Assembly (NCBI GenBank): GCA_046331705.1 | Contig: JAXLQJ010000011.1 | Location: 1 to 64,000 of the forward strand | Source: JADJOY01 sp046331705 [NCBI: bacterium] | GTDB lineage: Bacteria; JADJOY01 | Direction: 5' to 3' | Length of the DNA: 64,000 bases | Shown here: positions 15,794 through 26,003 of the stretch, in pieces | Layout of the letters: each line of letters opens with the position of its first letter | How positions within the stretch are numbered: position 1 is the stretch's first letter | Translations under genes and position numbers: made by a program | The notes under the pieces: model-generated | Told to the model about the DNA's origin: nothing | The model's database searches: none | Seen by the model: only the letters and a program-made list of their open reading frames with translations

Positions 15794-17212
15794 TCAGAAT
15801 TGGAAGTAGATGAAGGAGCGCGCCGTGGGCGGCGCGAGCAGAACGATTCCCAGCAGCAGTGCCGTCACGAGCCACGGCCCGAGGCCGAGCCGCCACCCGG
15901 GGCGCTGGCGTGGGTCATCGAGGCCTCCCGACCAGAGCTCGACGCACCACAGGATGCCGCCCAGCGCCACCACCGCGGCGAACGCCTGGCACGTCGGAAG
16001 ATCCCAGCCGAGGCCGGAGAAGACCCCGGTCAGGATGTCGCTCGCCTGGGAGACGCTCGATGAGCGGAAGAAGAGCCAGCCCAAGCACGCCGCGTGGAAC
16101 ATGAAGAACGCGGAGACTCTCGATCGGATCGAATGGCGCGGGGGAGCGGGGCGATCCGGATGGCGCTCGGTCCACCAGCGATGGACCACCAGCAACACGC
16201 CGTGGTACGTGCCCCAGAGCACGAAGGTCCACGCGGCTCCATGCCAGAGGCCGCCGAGCACCATCGTGAGGAGCAGGTTGCGGTAGGTGCGCGCGCGGCC
16301 GTGCCGATTGCCGCCGAGCGGCACGTACAGATAGTCGCGCAGCCAGCTCGACAGGCTGATGTGCCAGCGCCGCCAGAACTCGCTCGGATTGCGGGCGATG
16401 TAGGGCAGCCGGAAGTTCGCCTGGAGGTCGAAGCCGAGCCACCGCGCGAGGCCGCGCGCGATGTCGGTGTAGCCGCTGAAGTCGCCGTAGATCTGGAACG
16501 CGAAGGCGTAGATGGCGACCAGGCAGGCCAGCCCGCGCGGTGGGCTCGCGGCGTTGAACGCGGTGTCGACGTAACCGGCGAGGTTGTCGGCGATCACCAT
16601 CTTCTTGAAGTAGCCCCACAGGATCAGCCAGCCGCCCTCGACCCAGTCGTCGCGCGTGCGGACGCGCGGCTTCTGCACCTGGGGCAGCAGCCAGCTGGCG
16701 CGCTCGATGGGGCCGGCGACGAGCTGCGGGAAGAACGCGACGAAGATCGCGTAGTCGAGGAAATCGTCCGTGGGCTCGAGCTCACCGCGATAGATGTCGA
16801 TGGTGTAGCTCAGGCTCTGGAACGTATAGAAAGAAACACCTACCGGCAGGATGACCTCGAGGCCGCGCATCGCTCCCGGCGAGCCCCCCAGCGCCTCGAT
16901 CAGCACCCGGGCGTTCTCGATGAAGAAGTTCGAGTACTTGAAGAACGCGAGAATGCCGAGATTCACGGCGACGCTCATCACCAGCAGGCTGCGTCGCCGT
17001 GCGAGGTCTCGGGCCTTGGCGAGCGCCAGGCCCAGCTCGAAGTCGATGACGGTGGACGCCAGCAGCAAGAACAGGAACCGGTAGTCCCAGGCGCCATAGA
17101 AGACGTAGCTCGCGACCAGCAGCAGCACGTTCTGCCCGCGCCGGCCGAGGGGGGCGTGCAGCGCCAGGACGATCAGCAGGAAGGGCGCGAAGATCCAGGA
17201 GTTGAAGAGCAC
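15794..17212 (-). CDS. MBOAT-family O-acyltransferase (AlgI-like)
   Basis: Polytopic membrane protein of 472 residues with about ten hydrophobic segments. The catalytic histidine is H324 in GGLWHGAAWTFVLWGTYHG. Family hallmarks are FFPQLVAGPIER, FQIYGDFSGYTDIARG and NPSEFWRRWHISLSSWLRDY. AlgI-type proteins take acyl groups from a cytoplasmic donor and pass them through the membrane to a periplasmic SGNH partner, here the gene just downstream. The expected target is the polysaccharide built by the neighbouring glycosyltransferases. Confidence 0.95.
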   Translation of the reverse strand: MLFNSWIFAPFLLIVLALHAPLGRRGQNVLLLVASYVFYGAWDYRFLFLLLASTVIDFELGLALAKARDLARRRSLLVMSVAVNLGILAFFKYSNFFIENARVLIEALGGSPGAMRGLEVILPVGVSFYTFQSLSYTIDIYRGELEPTDDFLDYAIFVAFFPQLVAGPIERASWLLPQVQKPRVRTRDDWVEGGWLILWGYFKKMVIADNLAGYVDTAFNAASPPRGLACLVAIYAFAFQIYGDFSGYTDIARGLARWLGFDLQANFRLPYIARNPSEFWRRWHISLSSWLRDYLYVPLGGNRHGRARTYRNLLLTMVLGGLWHGAAWTFVLWGTYHGVLLVVHRWWTERHPDRPAPPRHSIRSRVSAFFMFHAACLGWLFFRSSSVSQASDILTGVFSGLGWDLPTCQAFAAVVALGGILWCVELWSGGLDDPRQRPGWRLGLGPWLVTALLLGIVLLAPPTARSFIYFQF

Positions 17213-17490
17213 GTCGATGTCCCGTTCACCGGTTCCGCGCGAGCTGCCCGCGTCGTGGGTCGCGACGGCGACCGCGAGCGATCGAGCGCGCGCGCCAGCC
17301 CGCGAACGGCCCCTGCGTCACGCCGCTTCGCAGCGCTCGGTGGGCGCGGTCGGCACGGGCGGCGGTCGCTCTCGTCGCTCCTCCGCCACCGCGGGAACGC
17401 CCGCGCGCGGCTTGGCTGGCGCGGGACTCTACAGGCGATCCGCGCGACTTTGAAGGCGTGTGACGGGCGGGCTTGCGGGGAAGCGGCGCG

Positions 17491-19287
17491 TCAATCCTCG
17501 TAGAGCGCGAGGTGGCGCTCCACCATGCGCTCGACCGAGAACTGCGCGGCGACCCATTCGCGGCCACGCGCGCCCATCGCGCGAGCGCGCCCTCGTTCGT
17601 GGGCCAGCTCCGCGAGCCGCTCGCCCATCCGCCGCACGTCACCGACGTCGCAGACGAACCCGGTCTCGCCGTCGCGGACCACCTCGGGCGCGCCGCCGCC
17701 ACGCGTGACGATCGCCGGAACCTCGAGAGCCTGTGCTTCCAGCGGGACGTTCGGGCAGCCCTCGAACTGGGACGGAAGCAAGCAGGCGTCGGCGGCTGCC
17801 AGATGGCGCTCCGGCTGGTCGAGACTGCCGAGCAGCTCGAGGTGCTGGCGCAGGCCGAGCTCCTCGCGCAGCGCGCGCACCGGCTCGTCCAGGCCACCGC
17901 TGCCGATGAGCAACGCGCGGATCGGCGCGCCGCTTCGGCGCGCGGCATGGATGGCGCGCACGAAGTCGGCGGGCCGCTTCTCGGTCGACAGTCGCAAGAT
18001 GCCCACGACCAGGAATGCGTCGTCGGCGATCCCCAGCGCGGCGCGCGCGGCCAGCCGGGACGCCGCGTCCAACGGTACCAGCTCGTGGATCGGCACGCCG
18101 TTCGGCACGACCGTGAAGCGCTCCGCCCGCACGCCGCACCAGCGCGCGTAATCGAGGGCGCCGGCCCGCGAGTTCGCGAGCAGCCGAACCGCCCGCCCGT
18201 GCGCCAGCAGCCGATAGCTCGCGCGGTGCCAGCGCCGAAAGAGCTGCGGGCTGTTCGTGGGATTGAGGCTGCGCGCGCTGGCGACGATCCGCGCCGCGCC
18301 GCCGAGAAGCCCGGCGCACGCTCCGACGATGTTGGCGTCGTCGAGCCAGCAGTGCACCACGGCCGGCCGCCGCTCGCGAACCAGCGCCAGGATCGGGACC
18401 ATCCAGAGGCTCGCCGGGTGCGCGCCGACGAGCTGCCGCTCGCCGGCGCGGAAGTCCCCGTCCGTGTCGGCGATCCACGCCAGGATCCGGCGGCGCGGCC
18501 AATCCGCGCCCGCCCAGATCACCTCGACACCCGCGTCCTCCAGCTGGGCGCGAAAGTGGCCGTCGTCGCCTTCCGGTGGCTCCGCGGTAGCGACGGTCAC
18601 GTGCCAGCCCCGGCGCCGCGTCTCGTTCGCGAGGTAGACGAGCTGGCGCTGGGCACCGCCCGCGTTGAGCGCGCCGATGTAATGAACGACGCGTCGTCGG
18701 TCCGGCGAGGGCTCGAGGTTCGACGGCCCACCGCCCACCCCCGTGGCTCGCGCGGAACGCAGCGCGTGCACCAGCACGCGCCTGGCGCCGCGGACGCTGA
18801 CGAGCGGTGGGGTGAGGCGTGGCCCCGCAGCGCGGCGCAAGAACGCGCCGAACGCATCCGATCGCATGGCGCGCCGTCGCAGATCCATCCACGCCACCAG
18901 CGTCAGGGCCGCGAGCGGCGACGCCGAGAGCACCGCGCCGCCCGAGTGGGTGAAGTGGATGCGTCGCGCACCCACCGCGAGCGCCAGGACCACGTCGCGA
19001 AACTCGGCGGACTCGAGGTCGTGGACCAGCGCTTCCTCGATGCCGCGCGGACGGAGCTGGCGCACGGTCGACGCCGTGCGCGCCGAGGCGAGCGGCACCC
19101 AGGTGATCGCCGCCACGCCGGGGAGCCGTCGCGCGCGCGGCGCGATCAGCACGGCGCGCGCTGCCCCCACCAAGGGAGGCGGGCGCTCGCGAACCTCGCG
19201 CCAGATCACCAGCACGTCCGTCGCGCGGACCGCGACCTCGCTTCGCGACGCGTAGCGAAGATCGAGCCAGCGCTGGTCGCGACGCAT
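17491..19287 (-). CDS. glycosyltransferase with unusual N-terminal region (paralogue 1)
   Basis: Protein of 598 residues. The C-terminal ~380 residues are a GT4-type GT-B enzyme: VVHYIGALNAGGAQRQLVYL (acceptor-side start), VVHCWLDDANIVG, LRLSTEKRPADFVRA, and FEGCPNVPLEAQALEVPAIV carrying the donor-binding EX7E motif. The first ~200 residues are not a standard GT domain. They contain HDLESAEF and RRIHFTHSGGA (HFTHS at residues 111-115), which recur in two paralogues upstream. Function of this region is unknown. It may be a second, degenerate catalytic or acceptor-binding domain. Confidence 0.85.
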   Translation of the reverse strand: MRRDQRWLDLRYASRSEVAVRATDVLVIWREVRERPPPLVGAARAVLIAPRARRLPGVAAITWVPLASARTASTVRQLRPRGIEEALVHDLESAEFRDVVLALAVGARRIHFTHSGGAVLSASPLAALTLVAWMDLRRRAMRSDAFGAFLRRAAGPRLTPPLVSVRGARRVLVHALRSARATGVGGGPSNLEPSPDRRRVVHYIGALNAGGAQRQLVYLANETRRRGWHVTVATAEPPEGDDGHFRAQLEDAGVEVIWAGADWPRRRILAWIADTDGDFRAGERQLVGAHPASLWMVPILALVRERRPAVVHCWLDDANIVGACAGLLGGAARIVASARSLNPTNSPQLFRRWHRASYRLLAHGRAVRLLANSRAGALDYARWCGVRAERFTVVPNGVPIHELVPLDAASRLAARAALGIADDAFLVVGILRLSTEKRPADFVRAIHAARRSGAPIRALLIGSGGLDEPVRALREELGLRQHLELLGSLDQPERHLAAADACLLPSQFEGCPNVPLEAQALEVPAIVTRGGGAPEVVRDGETGFVCDVGDVRRMGERLAELAHERGRARAMGARGREWVAAQFSVERMVERHLALYED

Positions 19288-19526
19288 GTCAGCTCACCGC
19301 GCGCGAGTGTGCCGCGTCACCGCGGTGCGAGCGTGGCCGTTCCGCCCCGCGTCGCACCGGGTCGGCCGCGCCGCCGACGCGCTGCGCGGACGTCGGTCGC
19401 TTCGGGCACCGCGCGGTGCAGCGGAGCATCCCTCGCGATCCCGTCGCGGCGCGCCGCGGCCGAGCGAAGCGGGTGGTGTGGTCAGGGGCCGCGATGAGTG
19501 GTCCCGCGGGTTGGCTCGACCCGTGC

Positions 19527-20750
19527 CTATCGGACCGCTGGCGACGAGTCGCCAAGCGGCTTGCGTCCCCGAACCGAGGTGTGGTGCGGCCCGGACTCGC
19601 GGACCTCGCTCAAGCCGGCAGCTCGAAACCACTCGATCACCTCGTGAGGGTGGTGGACGCCGTGATAGCGAGGCGAGAACCCATCGAAGGTGTCGAGCGT
19701 GTCCCACTCCGCGCCCAGCCCCTGGCGGCTGTACGGGAAGCAATCCCACAGGATCTTCGCGATCAGGGTGTCGGCGTGGCGGTGCGTGACCTCGATCAGC
19801 CAGCGGCACCAATCGTAGAACGCGTCCGCGGGGATTCGCCGGGTGAACGGTATCCAGGCCACGCGCGTCGCGTACGAGGCCTCGTTCGGGTACACCCAGA
19901 TGGCGATCGTACCGCCTGGTTTCAAGAGCGGGACCAAGGCCTCGAAGGCGCGACGCGTGTCCGGCGTGTGGTGCAGGACGCCGATCGACACGATCAGGTC
20001 GAACGTCCCGGGCGCGAACGGAAGCTCGAAGATGTCGGCCTGCGCGAGCTGCACGCCCTCGGTGCCGGCGAGGTTCGTGGCGGCCGCTTCGACGGCCAGG
20101 CTGAGATCGACGCCGACGACGCAAGCACCCCAGCGCCGCAGGATCTCGGCGAACCGCCCGGTGCCGACGCCAGCGTCGAGCACCACTCGACCCGCGACGT
20201 CGGCAGGCGCGAGTCCGGTCTTCTCGCGTAGCGTTCGCTCGCTCACGCCACCCGCGCCCGCGCTGTCGAGCTGGGTGGTCCGGTGGGTGTTCCACTCGCG
20301 GCTGAACGACCGCACGTAGCCGTCGCTGGGAACGAAGCGCGGGATGCCGCGCACGATCGGGAACTCGTGCCCGTGCGGACACACGAGCCGCTGGGGCTCG
20401 CGCGTCAGCGTCACGTGGCATCGCGGGCAGGCGAAGGGCGGCAATGCGGGGACGGGGCCCACGTGCGGCGCGGAGGCCGGCTCGACGGGCGCGTCGCCTG
20501 TCGCTGCGATCGGTAGCGCGTCAGCGGACGGCGCTTGGTCGGGGCGAGCGGGCGGCTGCCCGGTGAGGCGTGCGCGCAAGGCCCGCCACAGCACCCGTGG
20601 CGCCTTGCGGAACCCGAGGCGGACCCTCCCGGAGCCGATCAGCAGCAGCGCCGCCGCGCCGAGGTAGACCGAGACCAGCGCGATGTGAGCCGCGCGCGCG
20701 GCGGTCGACCGGCTTCCGAGCGTCAGCGCAGAAGCGGGGGACTCGTCCAT
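19527..20750 (-). CDS. membrane-anchored zinc-ribbon methyltransferase
   Basis: Protein of 407 residues starting at ATG 20750. Residues ~21-39 form a hydrophobic helix. Residues 108-128 hold a Trm112-like zinc-ribbon pattern (C108, C111, C124, with H126/H128 at the expected fourth ligand). From about residue 180 comes a class I SAM-dependent methyltransferase: VVLDAGVGTGRFAEIL (motif I), FDLIVSIGVLHHTPD (motif IV) and LLKPGGTIAIWVYP. Lying between two glycosyltransferase paralogues, it probably methylates a sugar or a lipid-linked glycan at the membrane. The acceptor is unknown. Confidence 0.82.
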   Translation of the reverse strand: MDESPASALTLGSRSTAARAAHIALVSVYLGAAALLLIGSGRVRLGFRKAPRVLWRALRARLTGQPPARPDQAPSADALPIAATGDAPVEPASAPHVGPVPALPPFACPRCHVTLTREPQRLVCPHGHEFPIVRGIPRFVPSDGYVRSFSREWNTHRTTQLDSAGAGGVSERTLREKTGLAPADVAGRVVLDAGVGTGRFAEILRRWGACVVGVDLSLAVEAAATNLAGTEGVQLAQADIFELPFAPGTFDLIVSIGVLHHTPDTRRAFEALVPLLKPGGTIAIWVYPNEASYATRVAWIPFTRRIPADAFYDWCRWLIEVTHRHADTLIAKILWDCFPYSRQGLGAEWDTLDTFDGFSPRYHGVHHPHEVIEWFRAAGLSEVRESGPHHTSVRGRKPLGDSSPAVR

Positions 20751-20874
20751 CGCGGGGCGTCGCGAAGTCTCTGTGGGAATTCCGTCGCGGGGAGGGATCC
20801 GACGAAACGGCGCGCGAATTGTGCTTCGGACTCGGCGATCTTCCAACCGCGAGCGAGTGCCTCGGCGCCTTGGC

Positions 20875-22686
20875 TCACGCGTAGATCCGCATCGTGCGCT
20901 CCACCATGCGCTCGATCGAGAATCGCTCGGTGACGAAGGCGCGCGCCTGCTCGCCCATGTCGCGAAGCAGCGCCGGGCGCGCTGCCAGCTCGGCGAGGCA
21001 CGCGGCCAGACCGTCGAGGTCGCCGGGGTCGCAGACACGCCCCGTCACGCCGTCGAGAACCGCCTCCGGCGCGCCCGCGGCGCGCGTCAGCACCGCGGGC
21101 ACGCCGAGGGCTTGGCTTTCGAGGACGACGTTCGGGCAGCCCTCGACGGCGGAGGTGAGCAGGCTCACGTCGGCGAGCGCGAGCCACTCGATGGGGTTGG
21201 CTCGTCGACCCACGAACACCAGGCAATCGCCGAGACCGAGCGATCGCGCACGCTCGTGGACGGCGGCTTCCTCGGGGCCAGCACCCACGTGAAACGCACG
21301 CAGGCCCGGGATCGTGACGCGGGTGCGCGCGAGCACCTCCAGGAAGTCGAGCGGCCGCTTCTCGGGAGCGAGCCGGAAGACGCCGCCGATCACGAAGGCG
21401 TCCGCGGGTAGGCCCGCTTCCGCGCGCTTGCGCGCGCGCCACGCGGGATCGCTCGCGGCCGCGCGAACCCCTGCCGCCACCTCGACGCCGTTGTGGACCA
21501 CGTGGAATCGTCGCGCATCGACGCCGCACCAGGCGGCGTAGTCGGCTGCTCCCGCGTGCGAGTTGGCGATGAGGCGCACCGTGGGCGCATGCGCCGCGAG
21601 CCGATAGCTCGCGCGAAACCACGTCCGATGGAGCACGGGAAAGTGCCGTGGGTTCACGTTCCGCGTGCTCAGCACCACGCGCGGCACACGGGCCAGCAGG
21701 CCCGCCACGGCGCCGACCGCGTTGGGCTCGTCGAGCCAGCAATGGAGCACCGCCGGTGCTTCCTGCTCGAGCGCCGCGACCAGCGGCAGCACCACGCGCC
21801 GCGCGGGATGGGCGTCGAGCGCGGCGCGCAGCGGCGCCGGCCAATCGCGCGCGGCGTGCGCGGGAAGCACGCGTCGCGGCGCGAAGCTCGGCAGCCGCGC
21901 CCCGAGATCGTGAAGCTCGCGCACGCGGACGCCGCCCGCGACGAGCTCGGGCGCATGGTGGGACGCGGCGCCCGCGAGCGGCATCGAGGTGAGCACCGTC
22001 ACCGCATGTCCGAGGCGAGCCTCGGCGAGCGCCAGGTAGGTGAGCTGTCGCTCGGCACCGCCGGCGCCCAGGTTGCCGATGTAGTGGACGATCGAGCGTC
22101 GCGCGCGTGCGTCGTCCGCCGCCGCGCGCGGGTCGCGCTCGCCCGGGACCACCCGCGCCGCCTCGGCGAGGGTGCGTCGCACGGCGCGCCGTGACGGTAC
22201 CGCCGGCACGAGCTGCCACCCGCCGATCCGAAGCGACCGCCCGCTCGCGCGCTCGATCCGCCGCAACGCCGCCGCGACGCTCCCCCACGCGCCGAGCGCC
22301 AACGCTGCCAGCGGCGGCGTGGCGAGCGACGCGCCGACGGAGTGGGTGAAGTGGAAGCGCCGCGCGCCGCTTCTGCACGCTTCCCAGATCGGCGTGAAGC
22401 GCGCGCTCTCGATCGAGTGGATCACGACCGCGCGCGGGACGACGCCGCGCTCGCGCAACGTCGCACGCAGATCGTGGAGCGGGATTCGCGGGGCGGCCGG
22501 CGCGTGGCGGAGCGGAACCGGGCGATCGGCTGCCACGATCAACGCGGTGGCGCCCTCGATGGGCGGCGGCGGATCGCTCGGATCGAGGACCACGACGAGC
22601 GCCGGACCCGCCGGCAGGACGACGCGGCCGGGCCACCCGGGCGTCAGGCCGAAGCGGCGGACCACGTCGAATCGAATGCGGGGCAT
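20875..22686 (-). CDS. glycosyltransferase with unusual N-terminal region (paralogue 2)
   Basis: Protein of 603 residues with the same architecture as its neighbours: N-terminal region with HSIESARF and RRFHFTHSVGA (HFTHS at 112-116), then a GT4-type domain from about residue 210. GT4 features are IVHYIGNLGAGGAERQLTYL, VLHCWLDEPNAVGAVAG, FRLAPEKRPLDFLEV, and VEGCPNVVLESQALGVPAVL as the EX7E donor site. It starts PRIRFDVVRRFGLTPGWPGR, closely matching paralogue 3, so this pair is probably the younger duplication. Likely one sugar addition in glycan assembly. Confidence 0.85.
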   Translation of the reverse strand: MPRIRFDVVRRFGLTPGWPGRVVLPAGPALVVVLDPSDPPPPIEGATALIVAADRPVPLRHAPAAPRIPLHDLRATLRERGVVPRAVVIHSIESARFTPIWEACRSGARRFHFTHSVGASLATPPLAALALGAWGSVAAALRRIERASGRSLRIGGWQLVPAVPSRRAVRRTLAEAARVVPGERDPRAAADDARARRSIVHYIGNLGAGGAERQLTYLALAEARLGHAVTVLTSMPLAGAASHHAPELVAGGVRVRELHDLGARLPSFAPRRVLPAHAARDWPAPLRAALDAHPARRVVLPLVAALEQEAPAVLHCWLDEPNAVGAVAGLLARVPRVVLSTRNVNPRHFPVLHRTWFRASYRLAAHAPTVRLIANSHAGAADYAAWCGVDARRFHVVHNGVEVAAGVRAAASDPAWRARKRAEAGLPADAFVIGGVFRLAPEKRPLDFLEVLARTRVTIPGLRAFHVGAGPEEAAVHERARSLGLGDCLVFVGRRANPIEWLALADVSLLTSAVEGCPNVVLESQALGVPAVLTRAAGAPEAVLDGVTGRVCDPGDLDGLAACLAELAARPALLRDMGEQARAFVTERFSIERMVERTMRIYA

Positions 22687-22822
22687 CGCGCGCGACGGCC
22701 GCGATCGGAGGCAGGTGCGAACGCGCTCGATCTCGCGGGCGCCTCACAGTCGCATCGCCCGCCCCGAGCCGGCAAGCGCGCTTCGACGCCGATCACGGCG
22801 GCCGCGGCTCGCTTCGCCGGGC

Positions 22823-24637
22823 TCAGCCGTAGAGCGCCAGCGTCTCGCGCACCATGCGTTCGATCGAGAAGCGCTCGCGCACGAAAGCGCGGGCGTGCCG
22901 TCCCATCTCGGCGCCGCGCTCGCGGTCCGCGGCGAGCTCCCCGAGCCGCGCCGCCATCGCCGCCACGTCGCCGACGCCGCACACGAAGCCGGTCTCGCCG
23001 TGGAGCACGACCTCGGGGCATCCGCCGCCGTCGGTGACCAGGGCGGGAATCCCGAGCGCTTGGGCTTCGAGGGGAACGTTGGGGCATCCCTCGAACTCCG
23101 AGGTGAGCAGGCACGCGTCCGCGATCGCGAGCCAGCGCTCGGGATCGGGAACGCGCCCCAGGAACCGGAGCACGCCGTCGAGGCGCAGCTCGGCGGCGCA
23201 CGCGTGCACGCGCGCCTCGTCCGGCCCGGTGCCGACGTGGATCGCGCGCACGCCCGGTAGCTGGTCGCGCAGTCGCGCGATGGCCGCCAGGAAGTCGAGC
23301 GGCCGCTTCTCCACCGTGAATCGATGGATGGCGGCGACCAGAAACGCATCCGGCGCGATCCCGATGCGCGCGCGCAGCGCCGCACGCTCCGCCGCCGAGG
23401 CGGGCTCGAGGCGCGCGATGTCGATGCCGTTGTGGATCACGGTGAAACGACGCCGATCGAGACCGCTCCACCGCGCGTAATCGTCGGCTCCGGCGGCGGA
23501 GTTGGCGACCAGGCGGACGGCGGCGGCGCGCGCCGCGAGCCGGTAGCTCGGGCGGTACCAGGTGCGCAGGAAGCGCGGATGGCGACTCGGGCTCAAGCTA
23601 CGCGTGCTGAGCAGCACGCGCGGCACGCCTGTCGTGAGGCCGGCCAGCGCGCCGATCGCGTTCGGCTCGTCGAGCCAGCAGTGGAGCACCGCCGGCGTGG
23701 ATCGGTGGAGCGCTTCGAGCAACGGCACCAAGCGATGCCGCGCGGGATGGGCTTCGACGGCCGCGACCAGCTCCGCGTCGAGCCCGGCGGCGAGCACGTC
23801 GGCGAGCGCCCGTCGCGGGCCGAAGCGCCGCCGTGCAGGGATGGCCTCGACGGTCACGCCGGCCGCGGCGAGCGCGGGCGCGAAATGCGCGCCGGTTCCC
23901 ACCAGCGGCAACGCCGTGAGGACCCGGACGGGTAGGCCGCGCGCGCGTTGCTCGGACACGAGCTCGAGCAGCTGTCGCTCCGCGCCGCCTGGGCTCAGGT
24001 CGCTGATGTAGTGGACGATCTCGCGCCGCTCCGCTGCGCCAGCTGCGCGCGCCGTGGCGCTCGCCTGGGTCGCGCGGCTACGCCGGACCGCGCCGAGGAA
24101 GGCCGCTCGCACGGCGCGGCGCGACGGCGCATCCGCGCCGACCACCCAGCCGCCGATCGCCGCTCGTCGCGTGAGCGAGCGCAGCGCCTGCGCCGCGCAG
24201 CGGCGCGCCGATCCCCACGCACCGAGGAGCAGCGCCGTGCGGCGCGGCACCGAGAACGACGCCCCTGCCGCATAGGTGAAGTGGAAGCGCCGAACGCCGT
24301 ATCCGACGAGGCGCGCGAGTGGCAGGAACGTCGCCGATTCGAGTGCGTGAAACACGGCCTCGCGGGCCACGTCCGCGGCGTTCCCGGTCGCGCGGGCGTG
24401 CGCGAACGCCGCCCAGTCGGCGTAGTGGCGCACCCGCCGGTCGTGCAGCCACCAACCGTGCGCGGCGATCAGCGCGATGTGGTCGCAGCCCACGATCGGG
24501 CTCGGCGGCTCGCGCTCCTCGAGACAGAGCACGACGACGGTGCAGGCGGTCGAGGCGTCTGGCGCGACCACGATCCGTCCCGGCCAGCCCGGCTCGATGC
24601 CGAGCCAGCGCACCAGAGACGAGATCAGTCGTGGCAT
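22823..24637 (-). CDS. glycosyltransferase with unusual N-terminal region (paralogue 3)
   Basis: Protein of 604 residues read from ATG 24637 (MPRLISSLVRWLGIEPGWPG). The longer open frame upstream has no similarity to its paralogues and is excluded. The N-terminal region carries HALESATF and RRFHFTYAAGA (HFT at 119-121). The GT4 part has IVHYISDLSPGGAERQLLEL, VLHCWLDEPNAIGALAG, HRFTVEKRPLDFLAA and FEGCPNVPLEAQALGIPALV. It is the first gene of the minus-strand block that runs to the SGNH gene and is divergent from the aminotransferase at 24807. Confidence 0.85.
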   Translation of the reverse strand: MPRLISSLVRWLGIEPGWPGRIVVAPDASTACTVVVLCLEEREPPSPIVGCDHIALIAAHGWWLHDRRVRHYADWAAFAHARATGNAADVAREAVFHALESATFLPLARLVGYGVRRFHFTYAAGASFSVPRRTALLLGAWGSARRCAAQALRSLTRRAAIGGWVVGADAPSRRAVRAAFLGAVRRSRATQASATARAAGAAERREIVHYISDLSPGGAERQLLELVSEQRARGLPVRVLTALPLVGTGAHFAPALAAAGVTVEAIPARRRFGPRRALADVLAAGLDAELVAAVEAHPARHRLVPLLEALHRSTPAVLHCWLDEPNAIGALAGLTTGVPRVLLSTRSLSPSRHPRFLRTWYRPSYRLAARAAAVRLVANSAAGADDYARWSGLDRRRFTVIHNGIDIARLEPASAAERAALRARIGIAPDAFLVAAIHRFTVEKRPLDFLAAIARLRDQLPGVRAIHVGTGPDEARVHACAAELRLDGVLRFLGRVPDPERWLAIADACLLTSEFEGCPNVPLEAQALGIPALVTDGGGCPEVVLHGETGFVCGVGDVAAMAARLGELAADRERGAEMGRHARAFVRERFSIERMVRETLALYG

Positions 24638-24806
24638 GGGGCGGGCGAGAAGGATGCGGCGCGCGGGCGACGGCGGCTGACGCTCGCATCGCTCTCGGGC
24701 GGAAGGCAAGAGGGCGCGTTTCCTGGGGCGGAGCTCGCTCCACGCGCGCCCGGCGCGCGTGACCGATCTGCTATACCGAGCCCCCCGCTCCCGCCCGGCG
24801 AGAACG

Positions 24807-25949
24807 ATGAACGTACCGCTGCTCGACCTCAAGGCGCAGTACCGCACCATTCGCGACGAGGTCCAGGCGGCGGTCGCCGAGGTCTTCGAGGCGCAGAGCT
24901 TCATCCTCGGCCCGTACGTCGAGCGCTTCGAGCGCGAGGTCGCGGCGTACGTGGGCGTGAAGCACGCGATCGGCGTGTCGTCCGGCACGGATGCGCTGCT
25001 GGCGGCGCTGATGGCGCTCGGCGTGGGGCCCGGCGACGAGGTCATCACGTCGCCCTACACCTTCTTCGCCACCGGCGGATCGATCTGGCGTCTCGGTGCC
25101 AGGCCAGTCTTCGTCGACATCGACCCCGACACCTTCAACCTGCGCGTCGACCGCGTCGCGGGCGTCCTCACGCCGCGCACCAGGGCGCTCATGCCCGTGC
25201 ACCTCTACGGGCGCATGGCGGACATGGACCCGCTGCTCGAGGTGGCCGAGCGCCACGGCTTGCCCATCGTGGAGGACGCGGCGCAGGCGATCGGCGCCGC
25301 CTACCGCGGCCGTAATGCCGGCGCGGTGGGGACGCTCGGCTGCTTCTCGTTCTTCCCGTCGAAGAACCTGGGCGGCGCTGGCGATGGCGGCCTGGTCACC
25401 ACCAACGACGACGACCTCGCCGCGCGGCTGCGGATGCTCCGCGTTCACGGCTCGAAGATCAAGTACGACCACGAGATCGTGGGCGGCAACTTCCGCCTCG
25501 ATGCCCTGCAGGCCGCCGTGCTCTCGGTCAAGCTCAAGCACCTCGACGCGTGGGCGCGCGGCCGCCAGCGCAACGCCGCGCGCTACGTGCGGCTGTTTGG
25601 CGACGCGGGGCTCGTGCCCGGCCTGCTCCGACCGCCGAGCGAGCCGTGCGCCGCAGGCGATCGCCACGTGTTCAACCAGTTCGTGGTGCGCAGCACGCGG
25701 CGCGACGACTTGAAGGAATTCCTCGGCCAGCACGGCGTCGGCAGCGAGGTCTACTATCCGGTTCCCTTGCATCGTCAGACCTGCTTCGCGACCCTGGGCC
25801 TCGGGGACGGCTCGTTCCCCGAGAGCGAACGGGCCGCCCGCGAAACGCTCGCCTTGCCCATCTATCCGGAGCTCGCCGATGATCAGGCGACCTACGTGGT
25901 CGAAACGATTCGTCGCTTCGTCGCCAGCCACGCCGCTTCCCGGGAGTGA
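24807..25949 (+). CDS. DegT/DnrJ/EryC1/StrS-family sugar aminotransferase (WbpE/PglE type)
   Basis: PLP-dependent aminotransferase of 380 residues, start ATG 24807 ([18 protein letters not shown], the normal family beginning). The PLP lysine is K186 in [16 protein letters not shown], and [14 protein letters not shown] is intact. The N-terminal wording resembles enzymes that aminate UDP-keto-sugars (WbpE, PglE, WlbC types). It likely supplies an amino-sugar to the surrounding glycan locus. It differs clearly from the aminotransferase at 1099, so two distinct amino-sugars or steps are probable. Confidence 0.9.
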   Translation: MNVPLLDLKAQYRTIRDEVQAAVAEVFEAQSFILGPYVERFEREVAAYVGVKHAIGVSSGTDALLAALMALGVGPGDEVITSPYTFFATGGSIWRLGARPVFVDIDPDTFNLRVDRVAGVLTPRTRALMPVHLYGRMADMDPLLEVAERHGLPIVEDAAQAIGAAYRGRNAGAVGTLGCFSFFPSKNLGGAGDGGLVTTNDDDLAARLRMLRVHGSKIKYDHEIVGGNFRLDALQAAVLSVKLKHLDAWARGRQRNAARYVRLFGDAGLVPGLLRPPSEPCAAGDRHVFNQFVVRSTRRDDLKEFLGQHGVGSEVYYPVPLHRQTCFATLGLGDGSFPESERAARETLALPIYPELADDQATYVVETIRRFVASHAASRE

Positions 25950-26003
25950 CGCGTCGTCGACGAGACGCCCCCCGCCGAAGCGCCTCCTGCGCCCGCGCTC
26001 CCC

